A stretch of DNA of 64,000 bases, taken from the NCBI RefSeq assembly GCF_000759675.1, contig NZ_BAWM01000010.1:1-64000 (forward strand). The letters run 5' to 3'. The position numbers were made by a program, and so were the translations under genes. This DNA comes from Neobacillus niacini. Lineage in GTDB: Bacteria; Bacillota; Bacilli; Bacillales; Cytobacillaceae. Shown here piece by piece: positions 54,586 through 64,000 of this stretch (the stretch's first letter is position 1; every line of letters starts with the position of its first letter). The notes under the pieces were generated by a model. That model had not been told where the DNA came from and made no database searches. It was given only the letters and a program-made list of their open reading frames with translations.

Positions 54586-54603
54586 CTTTTGCACTAGCAA
54601 AAG
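54586..54603 (-). terminator. small hairpin at the gerC stop
   Basis: CTTTTGC/GCAAAAG stem abutting the stop codon on the minus strand, with T-rich sequence following. It is also present in the duplicate copy at 49418. Confidence 0.5.
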
Positions 54604-55761
54604 TTATTTATTTTTCTTTGATCCAATCATTCCGTAATCCTTTATCGTAATCGATACATCATATGTAATGGGAATCTCACTAAATTTTTCATCCCAATTG
54701 TCCTTCACATTTTTCCAAACATTAGGATATTGAATTCGCAATTGGTTGCCAAATCCTCCAACATCAACTCCGAATTCCTTTTGCATTTTTTTTGTGGTAT
54801 TCACTACTAAGCGCATAACTTCTTTCTCAGCCGCATTTTCTATGTGTTTAATAGTTTTATTCTTAAAAGCAGGTTTAAAGTGAGGATTCCAATATTCAGT
54901 GATTTTTCCCTCTGACTCAATTTTTACATTAAACGAAATTCTATCACCGGTAACATGCGGCTTTATTTTGCTTTTCATCGACTCAATCTGATAATATGTG
55001 GGTTTATCCGACGCTTTCTGGAAGGCTTTTACCGCTCCGCTTTTACCTTCTCCTGTTATCCAATTTATGCCTTCAATCTCTTCCTTATTAAGAATCCCAA
55101 TCATCTTGTTTGTTCTTCCTTTTATTACGGCTGCTCCATTAAATTCAATTTCTCCCTTTTTTAAATCAATCAGCTGTAAAAGGAAGCTGGTCTGAGAGTT
55201 CGATTTTCCCCAAATCTTTATTAAAGGAAGGGGCTTCAAAGCTCTTGTTGTAAGTTCCTGTTCTGCAATTTCTACCAAGCGTCTTGCAGGAATGACACCA
55301 GCTTCCTTTGATTCGAGAGTTCGTGCAGCTTCTCCTTTAGAAATAAAGATTAAGGTACTTCCTCTAAGATCAATAACCCGAAAATACAAATCTGTTAATT
55401 CTCTAATTGGCTCATCACGAGCAAGATCTTGCCCAATAATCACTGCTTTTTGATGTGCCCCTGAAATAGGACCCTCTCTTCGTAAGGTCGTTTCCCAACC
55501 GATTGGCTCTAGTGAAATTCCTGTCGCAGAGACATTAGTATAAGATTTTTGTTGTGGTGATTTACTACTTGAATTACCGATTGCTTGTGGTATTACATAT
55601 TGAAGAGTTGACCGAATTTTTCCATCTTTGGATTTATCTATAGCTGAGCCAACGGTGATATTTAGATCTTCAATGGATTTGCTGCTCCAACAACCTGACA
55701 GCAGAAAAAGTAAAAGCATTGAGACAAAAGAATTTCTTAGTAAAGGTTTACATTTTTTCAT
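54604..55761 (-). CDS. germinant receptor lipoprotein, GerAC family
   Basis: This 385-residue Ger(x)C lipoprotein has the lipobox LLFLLSGCWSSKSIEDLN (Cys around 24), which anchors it to the spore inner membrane. The body contains the family motifs (SLEPIGWETTLRREGPISGA; AHQKAVIIGQDLARD) and a C-terminal domain ending in MIGSKKNK. It overlaps the GerAB gene by 14 bp. The last 298 bp of the locus are duplicated at 49418. Confidence 0.9.
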   Translation of the reverse strand: MKKCKPLLRNSFVSMLLLFLLSGCWSSKSIEDLNITVGSAIDKSKDGKIRSTLQYVIPQAIGNSSSKSPQQKSYTNVSATGISLEPIGWETTLRREGPISGAHQKAVIIGQDLARDEPIRELTDLYFRVIDLRGSTLIFISKGEAARTLESKEAGVIPARRLVEIAEQELTTRALKPLPLIKIWGKSNSQTSFLLQLIDLKKGEIEFNGAAVIKGRTNKMIGILNKEEIEGINWITGEGKSGAVKAFQKASDKPTYYQIESMKSKIKPHVTGDRISFNVKIESEGKITEYWNPHFKPAFKNKTIKHIENAAEKEVMRLVVNTTKKMQKEFGVDVGGFGNQLRIQYPNVWKNVKDNWDEKFSEIPITYDVSITIKDYGMIGSKKNK

Positions 55762-56848
55762 ATTTTCTTTCCTTCACCTTTGAGATAATGAAAAGGACCA
55801 GCGGCATAATAAAAAATAAATAAAGGGAGAAATTACTAATCATATCCGCCATTTTAAATACCTCATTTATATTTTTAGGAATCATAGAAACTAAATAAAT
55901 GAGAGGTATTAAACTATAAATAAATGCGTGAGTACTTTTCGAAAAAATCTGATTTAATCCTAGAGTAGCAATAAATAAAGCAATGACATACGTTGCAAAT
56001 ATTTGCATAATCCAAATGACAAGAATGAGAGAATCGAACCGTTCAAATAAAAGGCCTGTGATTTCAAAGCTTCGAATAAATGTAAGTACAGGCCATGTTT
56101 GTGACAGCACTACGTCTACTGAAATGGAGCCTATTACGATTACCACTGTCATGGTATAAAAGATAAAGGGTATTCCAACTCCAAGTAATGGAACTTTTGT
56201 TACCTTGTTTTTTTCTTTCATAAACATATAAATAAAGAGGAGAATTTCGAAGCCTGCAAAGGAAAGAGAGGAGGATGTTACCCCCTTTAAGACGGGCTTA
56301 ACCCCTGATCCTAACACTGGGCGTAAATTATCAACCTCAAATAATTCGATGCCTAAAAACATAACTAAAAGGAAAAAAAGAACCGAAATTGGAAAAATAA
56401 TTTCTAATAACCGAGCAATGGCATTTACCCCGCCCTGAACTAAGTATAGACCAATCCACAAAAATGGCATCATAATAGCCCATGTTGGAGTTCCCTGAAG
56501 TAAGAATAATCGTGTAGTTTCAGCCATAGTTCGAACCTCATATGCGGACAAAGCAATATAATAGCAGATAACTGTCAAACTTAGCAGCGATCCTATCCAT
56601 TTCCCAAGAAGTTTTTGATTAAATTGATAAAAAGTTTCGTCCGGGTATCTTTGGCATAGTTTTAATATGATTACTGCTACAAGAGTAATAATTAATCCAC
56701 TAACAATGATTGCGATCCAAGAATCGGGAGTTTTGATTTTCTCTGTCGTGGTTCTGGGCAGCGTTAAAATCCCTGCACCGAAAATAAAATTTGTGATAAA
56801 CATTACTGCTTGATAAGAAGTTATTCGATCTAAAGAACTGGAAGTCAT
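55748..56848 (-). CDS. germinant receptor permease-like subunit, GerAB family
   Basis: This 366-residue protein has ten membrane helices of the amino acid/polyamine transporter fold (FGAGILTLPRTTTEK near 25). In GerA receptors the B subunit binds the germinant, such as L-alanine. It lies 24 bp after the A subunit gene. Confidence 0.9.
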   Translation of the reverse strand: MTSSSLDRITSYQAVMFITNFIFGAGILTLPRTTTEKIKTPDSWIAIIVSGLIITLVAVIILKLCQRYPDETFYQFNQKLLGKWIGSLLSLTVICYYIALSAYEVRTMAETTRLFLLQGTPTWAIMMPFLWIGLYLVQGGVNAIARLLEIIFPISVLFFLLVMFLGIELFEVDNLRPVLGSGVKPVLKGVTSSSLSFAGFEILLFIYMFMKEKNKVTKVPLLGVGIPFIFYTMTVVIVIGSISVDVVLSQTWPVLTFIRSFEITGLLFERFDSLILVIWIMQIFATYVIALFIATLGLNQIFSKSTHAFIYSLIPLIYLVSMIPKNINEVFKMADMISNFSLYLFFIMPLVLFIISKVKERKYEKM

Positions 56849-56872
56849 AATTAGTCAACTCCTTTCGAACCG

Positions 56873-58438
56873 TTACCTTTTTCTTACTGAATCTTTTGGA
56901 TGCAACAGTTTTGGACGGCGTTTCATCAGAAATAAGGGGACCCGTATCATGAAGTCCTTCCAATCACTCAATCGAAATGATACAGCAGGGCTCACATATG
57001 GAATGCCAAAACTTTTAAGCCTGACCAAATGGCTGCATAGCAATAGAAAGAACAGAACGACTCCATATAATCCAAACACACTAGCAAATAGCATTGAGGC
57101 AAAGCGAAGAATTCTTAATGCAACCCCTACATTATATTGCGGGAGCGTGAATGAAGATATGGCCGTGACAGCAACTACGATGACCATGATTGGACTAACT
57201 ATTCCTGCTTGCACTGCTGCTTCTCCAATGACTAAACCGCCCACGATCCCTATCGATTGTCCAATTGGTTTTGGTAAACGAAGCCCGGCTTCTCTTAATA
57301 CTTCAATAGATACTTCCATTATGAGTGCCTCAATTAGGGGGGGAAAAGGAACTCCCTCTCTGGTGGCTGCAATGGAAAAAATGAGCTTGGTTGGAATTAA
57401 TCCTGGATGAAAGGAAATAAAAGCAATATATAAAGAAGGAACAAATAAAGAAATAAAGGCTGAAAAATAACGTAATATACGAATTAATGTCGCAGCCATC
57501 CATCTTTCGTAATAGTCCTCAGGAGACTGCAACAGCATATGGAAGGTAACAGGAACAATTAAGGCAAAAGGTGAGCCGTCCAACAGTAACGCCACCCTTC
57601 CTTCCATCAAAGCACCCATAACACGATCAGGTCGTTCTGTACTTTGCACTTGCGGGAATGGACTTAAAAAATTATCTTCAATTAATTGTTCAATATAACT
57701 AGAGTCGTGTACATCATCAATTTTTATTTTACTAATCCGTTGCTTAACCTCTTCTAATAAATGAGGGTCCACAATATCCTTCATGTAGATAATGACTAGT
57801 TCTTTTTTGGACCGCTCTCCTACCTGAGAGCTGATTATGGATAAGTTTTGATCTTTGCCATGCCGCCGCAAAAGAGCTGTATTATCCTTTAAATTTTCAA
57901 TAAAGCCTACCCTGGGTCCACGTACCAATGACTCAGTAGGCGGCTCATCAATATTTCTTGTTTTGACTTTAGCACCGCCAACCAGGAAAACGTCTTCTAG
58001 ACCATCAACTAAAATCGCAATTGACCCAAACATTACTCCGGAGGTTATATCTTTAAGAGTACGAATTTCATTTAAACCGGATACAGAAAGGGCTTGGTTT
58101 TTAATATACTCTTTTAAGGAGGAGTTTTTTAGTGGATGGCCGGTTTCTTTTGGTGAAGCCGACATGAAATCAACCAAAATATGATTATTAATTACATCCG
58201 CATCTGCAAACCCATCTATAAAAATAATGGCAATACGAATACCCGTTGTTCCCATTTGAAACTCACGAAACGTTACATCTGAATTATGCCCTATCTCTTT
58301 GCGAATTAGATTCAAATCTGCCGTAAGATTGCCGGTCATTTCATTAATAGATTCTTGAAATGGCTGTTTATCCTGTTTTGCTTTTTTGGCAGATTCTTCA
58401 ATCTTCATCTGGCTTTTGTTTAGCTTCCGCCATTTCAC
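56873..58438 (-). CDS. germinant receptor subunit, GerAA family
   Basis: This 521-residue protein has a soluble N-terminal domain (about 1-280) and a membrane domain of five or six helices (LFVPSLYIAFISFHPGLIPT; EGVPFPPLIEALIMEVSIEV; VQAGIVSPIMVIVVAVTAIS). A subunits oligomerise into an ion channel opened by germinants. The GTG start is six bases after the stop of a small membrane protein gene. Confidence 0.9.
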   Translation of the reverse strand: MKWRKLNKSQMKIEESAKKAKQDKQPFQESINEMTGNLTADLNLIRKEIGHNSDVTFREFQMGTTGIRIAIIFIDGFADADVINNHILVDFMSASPKETGHPLKNSSLKEYIKNQALSVSGLNEIRTLKDITSGVMFGSIAILVDGLEDVFLVGGAKVKTRNIDEPPTESLVRGPRVGFIENLKDNTALLRRHGKDQNLSIISSQVGERSKKELVIIYMKDIVDPHLLEEVKQRISKIKIDDVHDSSYIEQLIEDNFLSPFPQVQSTERPDRVMGALMEGRVALLLDGSPFALIVPVTFHMLLQSPEDYYERWMAATLIRILRYFSAFISLFVPSLYIAFISFHPGLIPTKLIFSIAATREGVPFPPLIEALIMEVSIEVLREAGLRLPKPIGQSIGIVGGLVIGEAAVQAGIVSPIMVIVVAVTAISSFTLPQYNVGVALRILRFASMLFASVFGLYGVVLFFLLLCSHLVRLKSFGIPYVSPAVSFRLSDWKDFMIRVPLFLMKRRPKLLHPKDSVRKR

Positions 58439-58444
58439 TATTTA

Positions 58445-58570
58445 TCACTCTTTCTCTAATGAATGAATCCATTTGAAAAATTTATAAAATCCAAGTGGAA
58501 CTAAAAATGTAATAAATGCTTGTAAGAAGATTATATAGTCCGGTATTAGAGAAAGAATTTTCTTGAACAT
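58445..58570 (-). CDS. 41-residue membrane protein at the head of the ger operon
   Basis: The minus strand has ATG seven bases after TAGGAGAGG and a 41-codon frame: MFKKILSLIPDYIIFLQAFI then TFLVPLGFYKFFKWIHSLEKE. One membrane helix (about 12-32) is flanked by positive charges. The stop is six bases before the GTG of the GerAA gene, so the two are coupled. Some gerA-type operons encode a small D subunit with one or two helices; this shorter protein is a candidate for that role. Confidence 0.7.
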   Translation of the reverse strand: MFKKILSLIPDYIIFLQAFITFLVPLGFYKFFKWIHSLEKE

Positions 58571-58985
58571 AAAAACCTCTCCTATAAATGCTCAGAAGTA
58601 TTTTTTATTTGAAACGTTTTAGAATACATCGATTGTATTATTTACTTTTTATGTAAAAATTAACCGATTATTGGAATAGTAATTTATCCTTCTGTTTTCG
58701 TATATTTTTTCTTGCTAAGCAGGAAGGGATTAAAACTGAGGATAGAGTTAAATTAACTTCAACAAAAATAGAGGTTCTGAGGGTTTTATATACGGAAAGT
58801 ACGATGCAAATTTGTATTTATAAATTTTTGATAAAAACATGGATGAATTTTAACAACACAAAAAACCACTCCCTAAATTTTACAGGAAGTGGTTATTGCT
58901 ATTGAAATAAATTATTTACATGACTACTTCTCAAAATGGGTGAGAAATAACAGTAACTATTTCTCAAATGTAGGGCTTAAAGACC
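58571..58985. other. space between the ger operon and groEL
   Basis: It should hold the sporulation (sigma-G type) promoter of the ger operon; I saw no clear match. The groEL terminator is at 58859-58894. TTTCTCACCC-type inverted sequences at 58929-58948 are weak. No gene is visible. Confidence 0.4.
58859..58894 (-). terminator. terminator of groES-groEL
   Basis: Minus strand AACCACTTCCTGT-loop-AGGGAGTGGTT with six T, about 90 bp past the groEL stop. It differs in sequence from the terminators next to the other groEL 3'-end copies. Confidence 0.82.
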
Positions 58986-60641
<1,656 letters not shown>

Positions 60642-60669
60642 TTAGACTAATTATTGATTTAAAAAATCC

Positions 60670-60957
60670 TTATTCGCCTACAACAGCAAGGATATCGTTT
60701 TCACGTAAAATTAAATATTCAGTTCCTTCAAACTTTACTTCTGTACCAGAGTATTTTGAGAAGATAATACGATCGCCTACAGAAACTTCAAGAGCAACAC
60801 GTTCGCCATTTTCTAGCACACGGCCAGTACCTACGGCAACAACTCTTCCTTCTTGAGGCTTTTCCTTAGCTGAGTCCGGTAAAACGATACCGCTTGCAGT
60901 TTTTTCTTCTGATTCAACAAGCTCAATGACAATACGATCACCTAATGGTCTTAACAA
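60670..60957 (-). CDS. groES: co-chaperonin GroES (10 kDa)
   Basis: This 95-residue lid of the GroEL chamber starts [20 protein letters not shown] and contains the mobile loop [17 protein letters not shown]. The open frame extends six codons further, but these codons contain the ribosome site GAGGAGG. The true start is thus the TTG at 60957, nine bases after it. The length agrees with B. subtilis GroES (94). It is the first gene of the HrcA/CIRCE-controlled operon. Confidence 0.96.
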   Translation of the reverse strand: MLRPLGDRIVIELVESEEKTASGIVLPDSAKEKPQEGRVVAVGTGRVLENGERVALEVSVGDRIIFSKYSGTEVKFEGTEYLILRENDILAVVGE

Positions 60958-60997
60958 ATCAAACAACCTCCTCAAATAGATATGTAATTCTGACTTA

Positions 60998-61024
60998 TTA
61001 GCACTCTCTTTACTTGAGTGCTAA
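60998..61024 (-). promoter_or_regulatory. CIRCE operator (HrcA binding site)
   Basis: TTAGCACTC-N9-GAGTGCTAA is an exact CIRCE inverted repeat, 40 bp upstream of groES. HrcA binds it and represses the operon until heat shock. Confidence 0.97.
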
Positions 61025-61034
61025 CACAATTATT

Positions 61035-61063
61035 ATCATAATAAATGCCAAAAAAATTTGCAA
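61035..61063 (-). promoter_or_regulatory. sigma-A promoter of groESL
   Basis: Minus strand TTGCAA (61058-61063), 17 bp, TATGAT (61035-61040), immediately before CIRCE. Confidence 0.75.
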
Positions 61064-61233
61064 GTGTGAAGCTGTATTTTTTTAAAATTTTTTACAACCC
61101 TACAAGTATGCGAATTACGCACAGGAATATACATAGTTCTTTGGGATTAATCTTTAAAATTGAAACAACCCTGGTTTTATTAGTAGAATGGAGAATAGGT
61201 TAAGATAATAAGAAGGCTTCTCAAAGGAGATAT

Positions 61234-61962
61234 ATGAATTTGAAAAGGGAATATTGGATTATTTTAATTGTCTATATTGCAATGCAGTTATCAAGCTTAA
61301 TAGGAATTCCAGGGATGATGTTTCTATTTGGGTATTTAGGGATGAATCAAGGGCTTGTTGTTCCCTATTGGTTAATTTTCAGCTTTACCCTTGCCCTTGT
61401 TATTATACTCTTCCTATTACGAACGGAAATGAAGAAACCAGGGTTGAATGAAAGAGGCAGTTCCTTTGGCTTTGCGGCTACCTGGGCTGTATTTGGTGTT
61501 TTCCTAGCCTTATTTGCCCAAGGCCTTGCTGCTAATATCGAACGGCTTATTGGTGTTGAAATGGGATCAGAAAACACACAGCAAATTCTTAACATTATTG
61601 AATCCTTTCCACTCGCCATTTTAGTCAGTTCGGTAATCGGTCCGATATTAGAGGAAATCGTTTTTCGAAAAATTATTTTCGGTACTCTTCATAAACGTTT
61701 TAACTTTTTTTTATCAGCTCTAATTAGCTCGGTTATCTTTGCTTTAGCCCATATGGAGCCGCAGCACTTACTACTCTATTCTGCAATGGGCTTTACATTT
61801 GCGTTTCTCTATGTAAAAACAAAACATATCCTTGTACCAATTTTTGCCCATGTTGCCATGAATACATTAGTTGTCGTCATTCAATCGGTTTATAAAGATG
61901 AGATTGATGAAATCATTCGTGAGGCAGAAGGGATTCAAAACTTTATCGGAGGCTTTCTATGA
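61234..61962 (+). CDS. ydiL: CPBP intramembrane protease (YdiL type)
   Basis: This 242-residue membrane protein has about seven helices and the CAAX/bacteriocin-processing motifs EEIVFRKIIFGTL (around 142), FALAHMEPQH (around 172) and FAHVAMN (around 210), which carry the catalytic Glu and His residues. It is divergent from groES exactly as ydiL is in B. subtilis. The substrate is unknown. Confidence 0.9.
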   Translation: MNLKREYWIILIVYIAMQLSSLIGIPGMMFLFGYLGMNQGLVVPYWLIFSFTLALVIILFLLRTEMKKPGLNERGSSFGFAATWAVFGVFLALFAQGLAANIERLIGVEMGSENTQQILNIIESFPLAILVSSVIGPILEEIVFRKIIFGTLHKRFNFFLSALISSVIFALAHMEPQHLLLYSAMGFTFAFLYVKTKHILVPIFAHVAMNTLVVVIQSVYKDEIDEIIREAEGIQNFIGGFL

Positions 61963-62159
61963 GACGTTCACCCATGTTTTCCGGAATTATCTATATTGTT
62001 CTAGGTTGTTTATTTACCTATTTTGCTATCGAGGATGTCAAACAAAACGGATGGGGATTTTTCAGCTATCTGCTCGTTTTACTTGCCACATTTGACTTCG
62101 GCTCTGGTTTAAGAATCATTTTCTTTTACAATAAATATAAAGACAAAATAAAGAAATAA
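61959..62159 (+). CDS. ydiK: small membrane protein, YdiK family (DUF4305)
   Basis: This 66-residue protein has two helices (GIIYIVLGCLFTYFAIEDV; FFSYLLVLLATFDFGSGLRI). It overlaps ydiL by 4 bp, the same pair as in B. subtilis. The function is unknown. Confidence 0.85.
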   Translation: MRRSPMFSGIIYIVLGCLFTYFAIEDVKQNGWGFFSYLLVLLATFDFGSGLRIIFFYNKYKDKIKK

Positions 62160-62167
62160 GTGTAATG

Positions 62168-62203
62168 AAAAGGTCTTTTCACTAAAATGCGAAAAGACCT
62201 TTT
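62168..62203 (+). terminator. bidirectional terminator between ydiK and the bactofilin genes
   Basis: AAAAGGTCTTTTC-loop-GAAAAGACCTTTT can stop both converging transcripts. Confidence 0.85.
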
Positions 62204-62205
62204 AC

Positions 62206-62922
62206 TTAAAGGTTTGTTTTTGTTTTTGTTTTTATCGTAGAGCTCTGGTCCTGGGTCAATTCATTTGTATACTCCACGGTTCCAATTTGACACCCTGTTC
62301 CGATTTTCACTTTTTTACCGCGAACGATATCAGCCTTTGTATTTTCTAAATAAACGATATCCCCTTCAATAACCTTAGCAGTCAGCATCCCGGTTTCTTT
62401 TCCAAATGGCAGGAAGGAGTTAGACTTTTTCTTAACCGTAATCATTCCACCGCCAATTTCCTCTGCAAAACTCTGCCCGAACCGTAACGATATGTTAATT
62501 TTATCAGCATTAAGCAGACCTTTTATTTCAAAACCACCTGACGATTCAAAGGTCTCATACTCGACGTCACCTCCTACAGATATCGTTCCTTTAATATTTG
62601 CCTCATCACCTGTTAAATTTTCGCCAACGTCAAGTGTCCCAAGTATTTTCATTTTCTTCAAAGCAGCCCTGCCGCCGACTGCCATAGTCCCCATAATCAG
62701 CATTTCCTCTGACTCCATATTTCCCTTTACTTCTGCCTCACCGAATACCTTTACGGACCCTGTTTTAAGATTTTCCAACGCTTCACTCGTTCCAAAAATA
62801 TGAAAAGCAGAACATTCGACATCTGTGTTAATCGTGCCGTCTCCTCTAATGCTAATTTTGTCGTATTGCCCTCCTGGATAATTCCCAGACCCATTAATTG
62901 TAAGATTTTGCCCCCTTGTCAC
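62206..62922 (-). CDS. bactofilin-type polymer-forming protein (YhbF/BacF-like)
   Basis: This 238-residue protein is a right-handed beta-helix with short repeated strands (ISIRGDGTINTDVEC; KILGTLDVGENLTGDEANIK) and no membrane segment. Bactofilins form cytoskeletal filaments; in B. subtilis the BacE/BacF pair (YhbE/YhbF) is needed for flagellar placement and motility. It follows a homologous gene by 12 bp, so the pair arose by duplication. Confidence 0.82.
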   Translation of the reverse strand: MTRGQNLTINGSGNYPGGQYDKISIRGDGTINTDVECSAFHIFGTSEALENLKTGSVKVFGEAEVKGNMESEEMLIMGTMAVGGRAALKKMKILGTLDVGENLTGDEANIKGTISVGGDVEYETFESSGGFEIKGLLNADKINISLRFGQSFAEEIGGGMITVKKKSNSFLPFGKETGMLTAKVIEGDIVYLENTKADIVRGKKVKIGTGCQIGTVEYTNELTQDQSSTIKTKTKTNL

Positions 62923-62934
62923 TTCTCTTCCCCC

Positions 62935-63651
62935 TTAAGCTTTTCTAACTTCTTTTACGACTGCCTTTTCATCCATCGACAAATCTCCTGAATATTCAAC
63001 TACACCGATTATGCAGTTGGGACCTATTGTTATATTGTTTCCTCGAACCATGGATGCCTTCGTGTTTTCAATTTCAATCTTATCTCCTTCTATTAATTCC
63101 GTTTCTAATTGAGTTGGAATGAACCCTTTAAGCAAGCCCAGAAGTGATGCTTTTTGTTTAATGAGGATGGTTTGCCCGCCTATTTCTTTTGCTTTACAAT
63201 TAGCAAAAATAGTGATGTCAACTAAATCTGCATTTAACAAACCGCCTATTGTAAATTGCGATTCTGCCTTAAACGTTTCCGCTTCACAATCTTCTCCCAC
63301 CGTAAGCCTGCCTTTAATCTTTATTTCATCACTTTTAATTTTCCCGCCAACATTTGCTTTGCCTGATACCTTCAGCTTTTTCACCATTAGGTTTTCGGTA
63401 ATTCCAGCGGTTCCATCAATCGTAAGTGACTGACTCTCCAAATTGCCCTTAATCTTCCCGTGCCCATTAAACTTTGCCGTATTCGAAACAACATTGCCAT
63501 TTATGGTACCTGTTCCGTTACAATCAAACTCCATACAATTCACATCACCATTAACCGTTCCTTTTCCATTTATGGTGAGTGTGTTGAATGATCCGCCATT
63601 GGATGACCCAAAGCCATTTATCAGCAAGTCTCCCCTTTTTTTCGTTTCCAT
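62935..63651 (-). CDS. bactofilin-type polymer-forming protein (YhbE/BacE-like)
   Basis: This second 238-residue beta-helix protein has regular short repeats (LTINGKGTVNGDVNCMEFDC; NGTGTINGNVVSNTAKFNGH). It is homologous over its full length to the downstream protein (QTILIKQK and GGMITVKKK, NTKASMVRG and NTKADIVRG). It probably co-polymerises with it. It follows the yhbD-like gene by 12 bp. Confidence 0.82.
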   Translation of the reverse strand: METKKRGDLLINGFGSSNGGSFNTLTINGKGTVNGDVNCMEFDCNGTGTINGNVVSNTAKFNGHGKIKGNLESQSLTIDGTAGITENLMVKKLKVSGKANVGGKIKSDEIKIKGRLTVGEDCEAETFKAESQFTIGGLLNADLVDITIFANCKAKEIGGQTILIKQKASLLGLLKGFIPTQLETELIEGDKIEIENTKASMVRGNNITIGPNCIIGVVEYSGDLSMDEKAVVKEVRKA

Positions 63652-63663
63652 TAAGATTCTCCT

Positions 63664-64000
63664 TTATAATAATTTCGATTTGATTTCTTCCATGCACGCC
63701 ATTAACGATAGCTGTGCCACTATTTTCGTCCCACGTTCAAAATGGAAACTCTCTGTATTTATTATCAAAAAACAGGAAGAAACCCCTAATTTTCTGGTTA
63801 TCACCAACTCAGCACTCTTTTGCTTTATCAAGGACTTATTATCGAGTAACACCTGTATCAGCATTTTTCCTTCATCCAAATTAATTTCACCCGATTGAAG
63901 CAGCTTTTCTAATACATACACTTCAAGAATTCTCGAAAAATTAAATTCGGGACCGCCTTTTTCAATTTCTAAATAATAATCAATTACTGTTTTTGAAACA
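63664..64000 (-). CDS. YhbD-like protein, C-terminal part (cut by window edge)
   Basis: The open frame runs beyond the window. The visible residues are VSKTVIDYYLEIEKGGPEFN, FSRILEVYVLEKLLQSGEIN, then a beta-rich end (VSSCFLIINTESFHFERGTK). The position before the two bactofilin genes matches B. subtilis yhbD, whose N-terminal part is MerR-like and not visible here. An internal GTG at 63921 is not needed as a start. Confidence 0.65.
   Translation of the reverse strand, partial: VSKTVIDYYLEIEKGGPEFNFSRILEVYVLEKLLQSGEINLDEGKMLIQVLLDNKSLIKQKSAELVITRKLGVSSCFLIINTESFHFERGTKIVAQLSLMACMEEIKSKLL

Noticed and set aside
11542..58985. Intact prophage or integrative conjugative element
   Set aside because: There are no phage structural, conjugation, replication or integrase genes; only remnants and candidate attachment sites.

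Overview
The window is chromosomal DNA of an endospore-forming member of the Bacillaceae (low G+C, Bacillus/Neobacillus-like). The evidence is a GroESL operon behind a CIRCE operator, two guanine-class purine riboswitches, a GlcT/ptsG antitermination locus, a GerA-type germinant receptor, bactofilin genes, and gene order that matches Bacillus subtilis on both flanks. Genus and species cannot be fixed from the sequence alone.

Left flank (1-11.5 kb, all minus strand). At the left edge are tandem P1/P2 rRNA promoters and an rRNA leader reading out of the window. Next come ptsG with its GlcT-controlled terminator, glcT, pbuG and guaA (each behind its own guanine riboswitch), and a yebA-yeaD-yeaC type operon (transglutaminase, DUF58, MoxR ATPase). 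Right flank (59-64 kb): groES-groEL, the divergent ydiL-ydiK pair, two bactofilins (bacE/bacF type) and the end of a yhbD-like gene. In B. subtilis these two flanks lie close together, so the roughly 47 kb between yeaC and groEL is best read as an accessory region.

Accessory region, left to right: (1) a four-gene type VII secretion-like cargo operon (11.8-14.6 kb) with a WXG100-like protein and a glycine-zipper protein; (2) a purine salvage operon (15.2-22.2 kb) of spermidine-type ABC transporter, adenine deaminase and a second amidohydrolase, with a possible PurR box pair upstream; (3) sigV-rsiV and a divergent oatA, each with the same ECF-type promoter; (4) a sporulation-type sensor kinase; (5) a PfkB kinase, a GntR regulator and a divergent ABC transporter/phosphodiesterase/DeoR/HAD operon preceded by five 11-bp-spaced Pho-box repeats, suggesting organophosphate scavenging under phosphate starvation; (6) a paired SMR exporter; (7) a short-chain dehydrogenase remnant joined to Tn3-family transposase pieces; (8) a HupE/UreJ-like membrane protein; (9) a large secreted phosphoesterase and a DeoR regulator; (10) LysR and MFS genes; (11) a hydroxyacyl-CoA dehydrogenase; (12) a deoxynucleoside island (MFS, GntR, deoD, deoC and two broken deoB copies) set into the 3' end of a gerC gene, with a 298-bp duplication of that 3' end; and (13) a gerA-type operon with an extra 41-codon membrane protein gene in front.

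The most striking structural signal is that the last 20 bases of groEL recur twice more in the same orientation (about 49.1 kb and 14.9 kb), each about 100 bp from a terminator of the same design. This looks like a chain of attachment sites left by successive insertions at the groEL 3' end, although no intact integrase is present. Other traces of mobility are an IS6-family transposase tail, a Tn3-family transposase tail, MITE-like elements and several dispersed palindromes.
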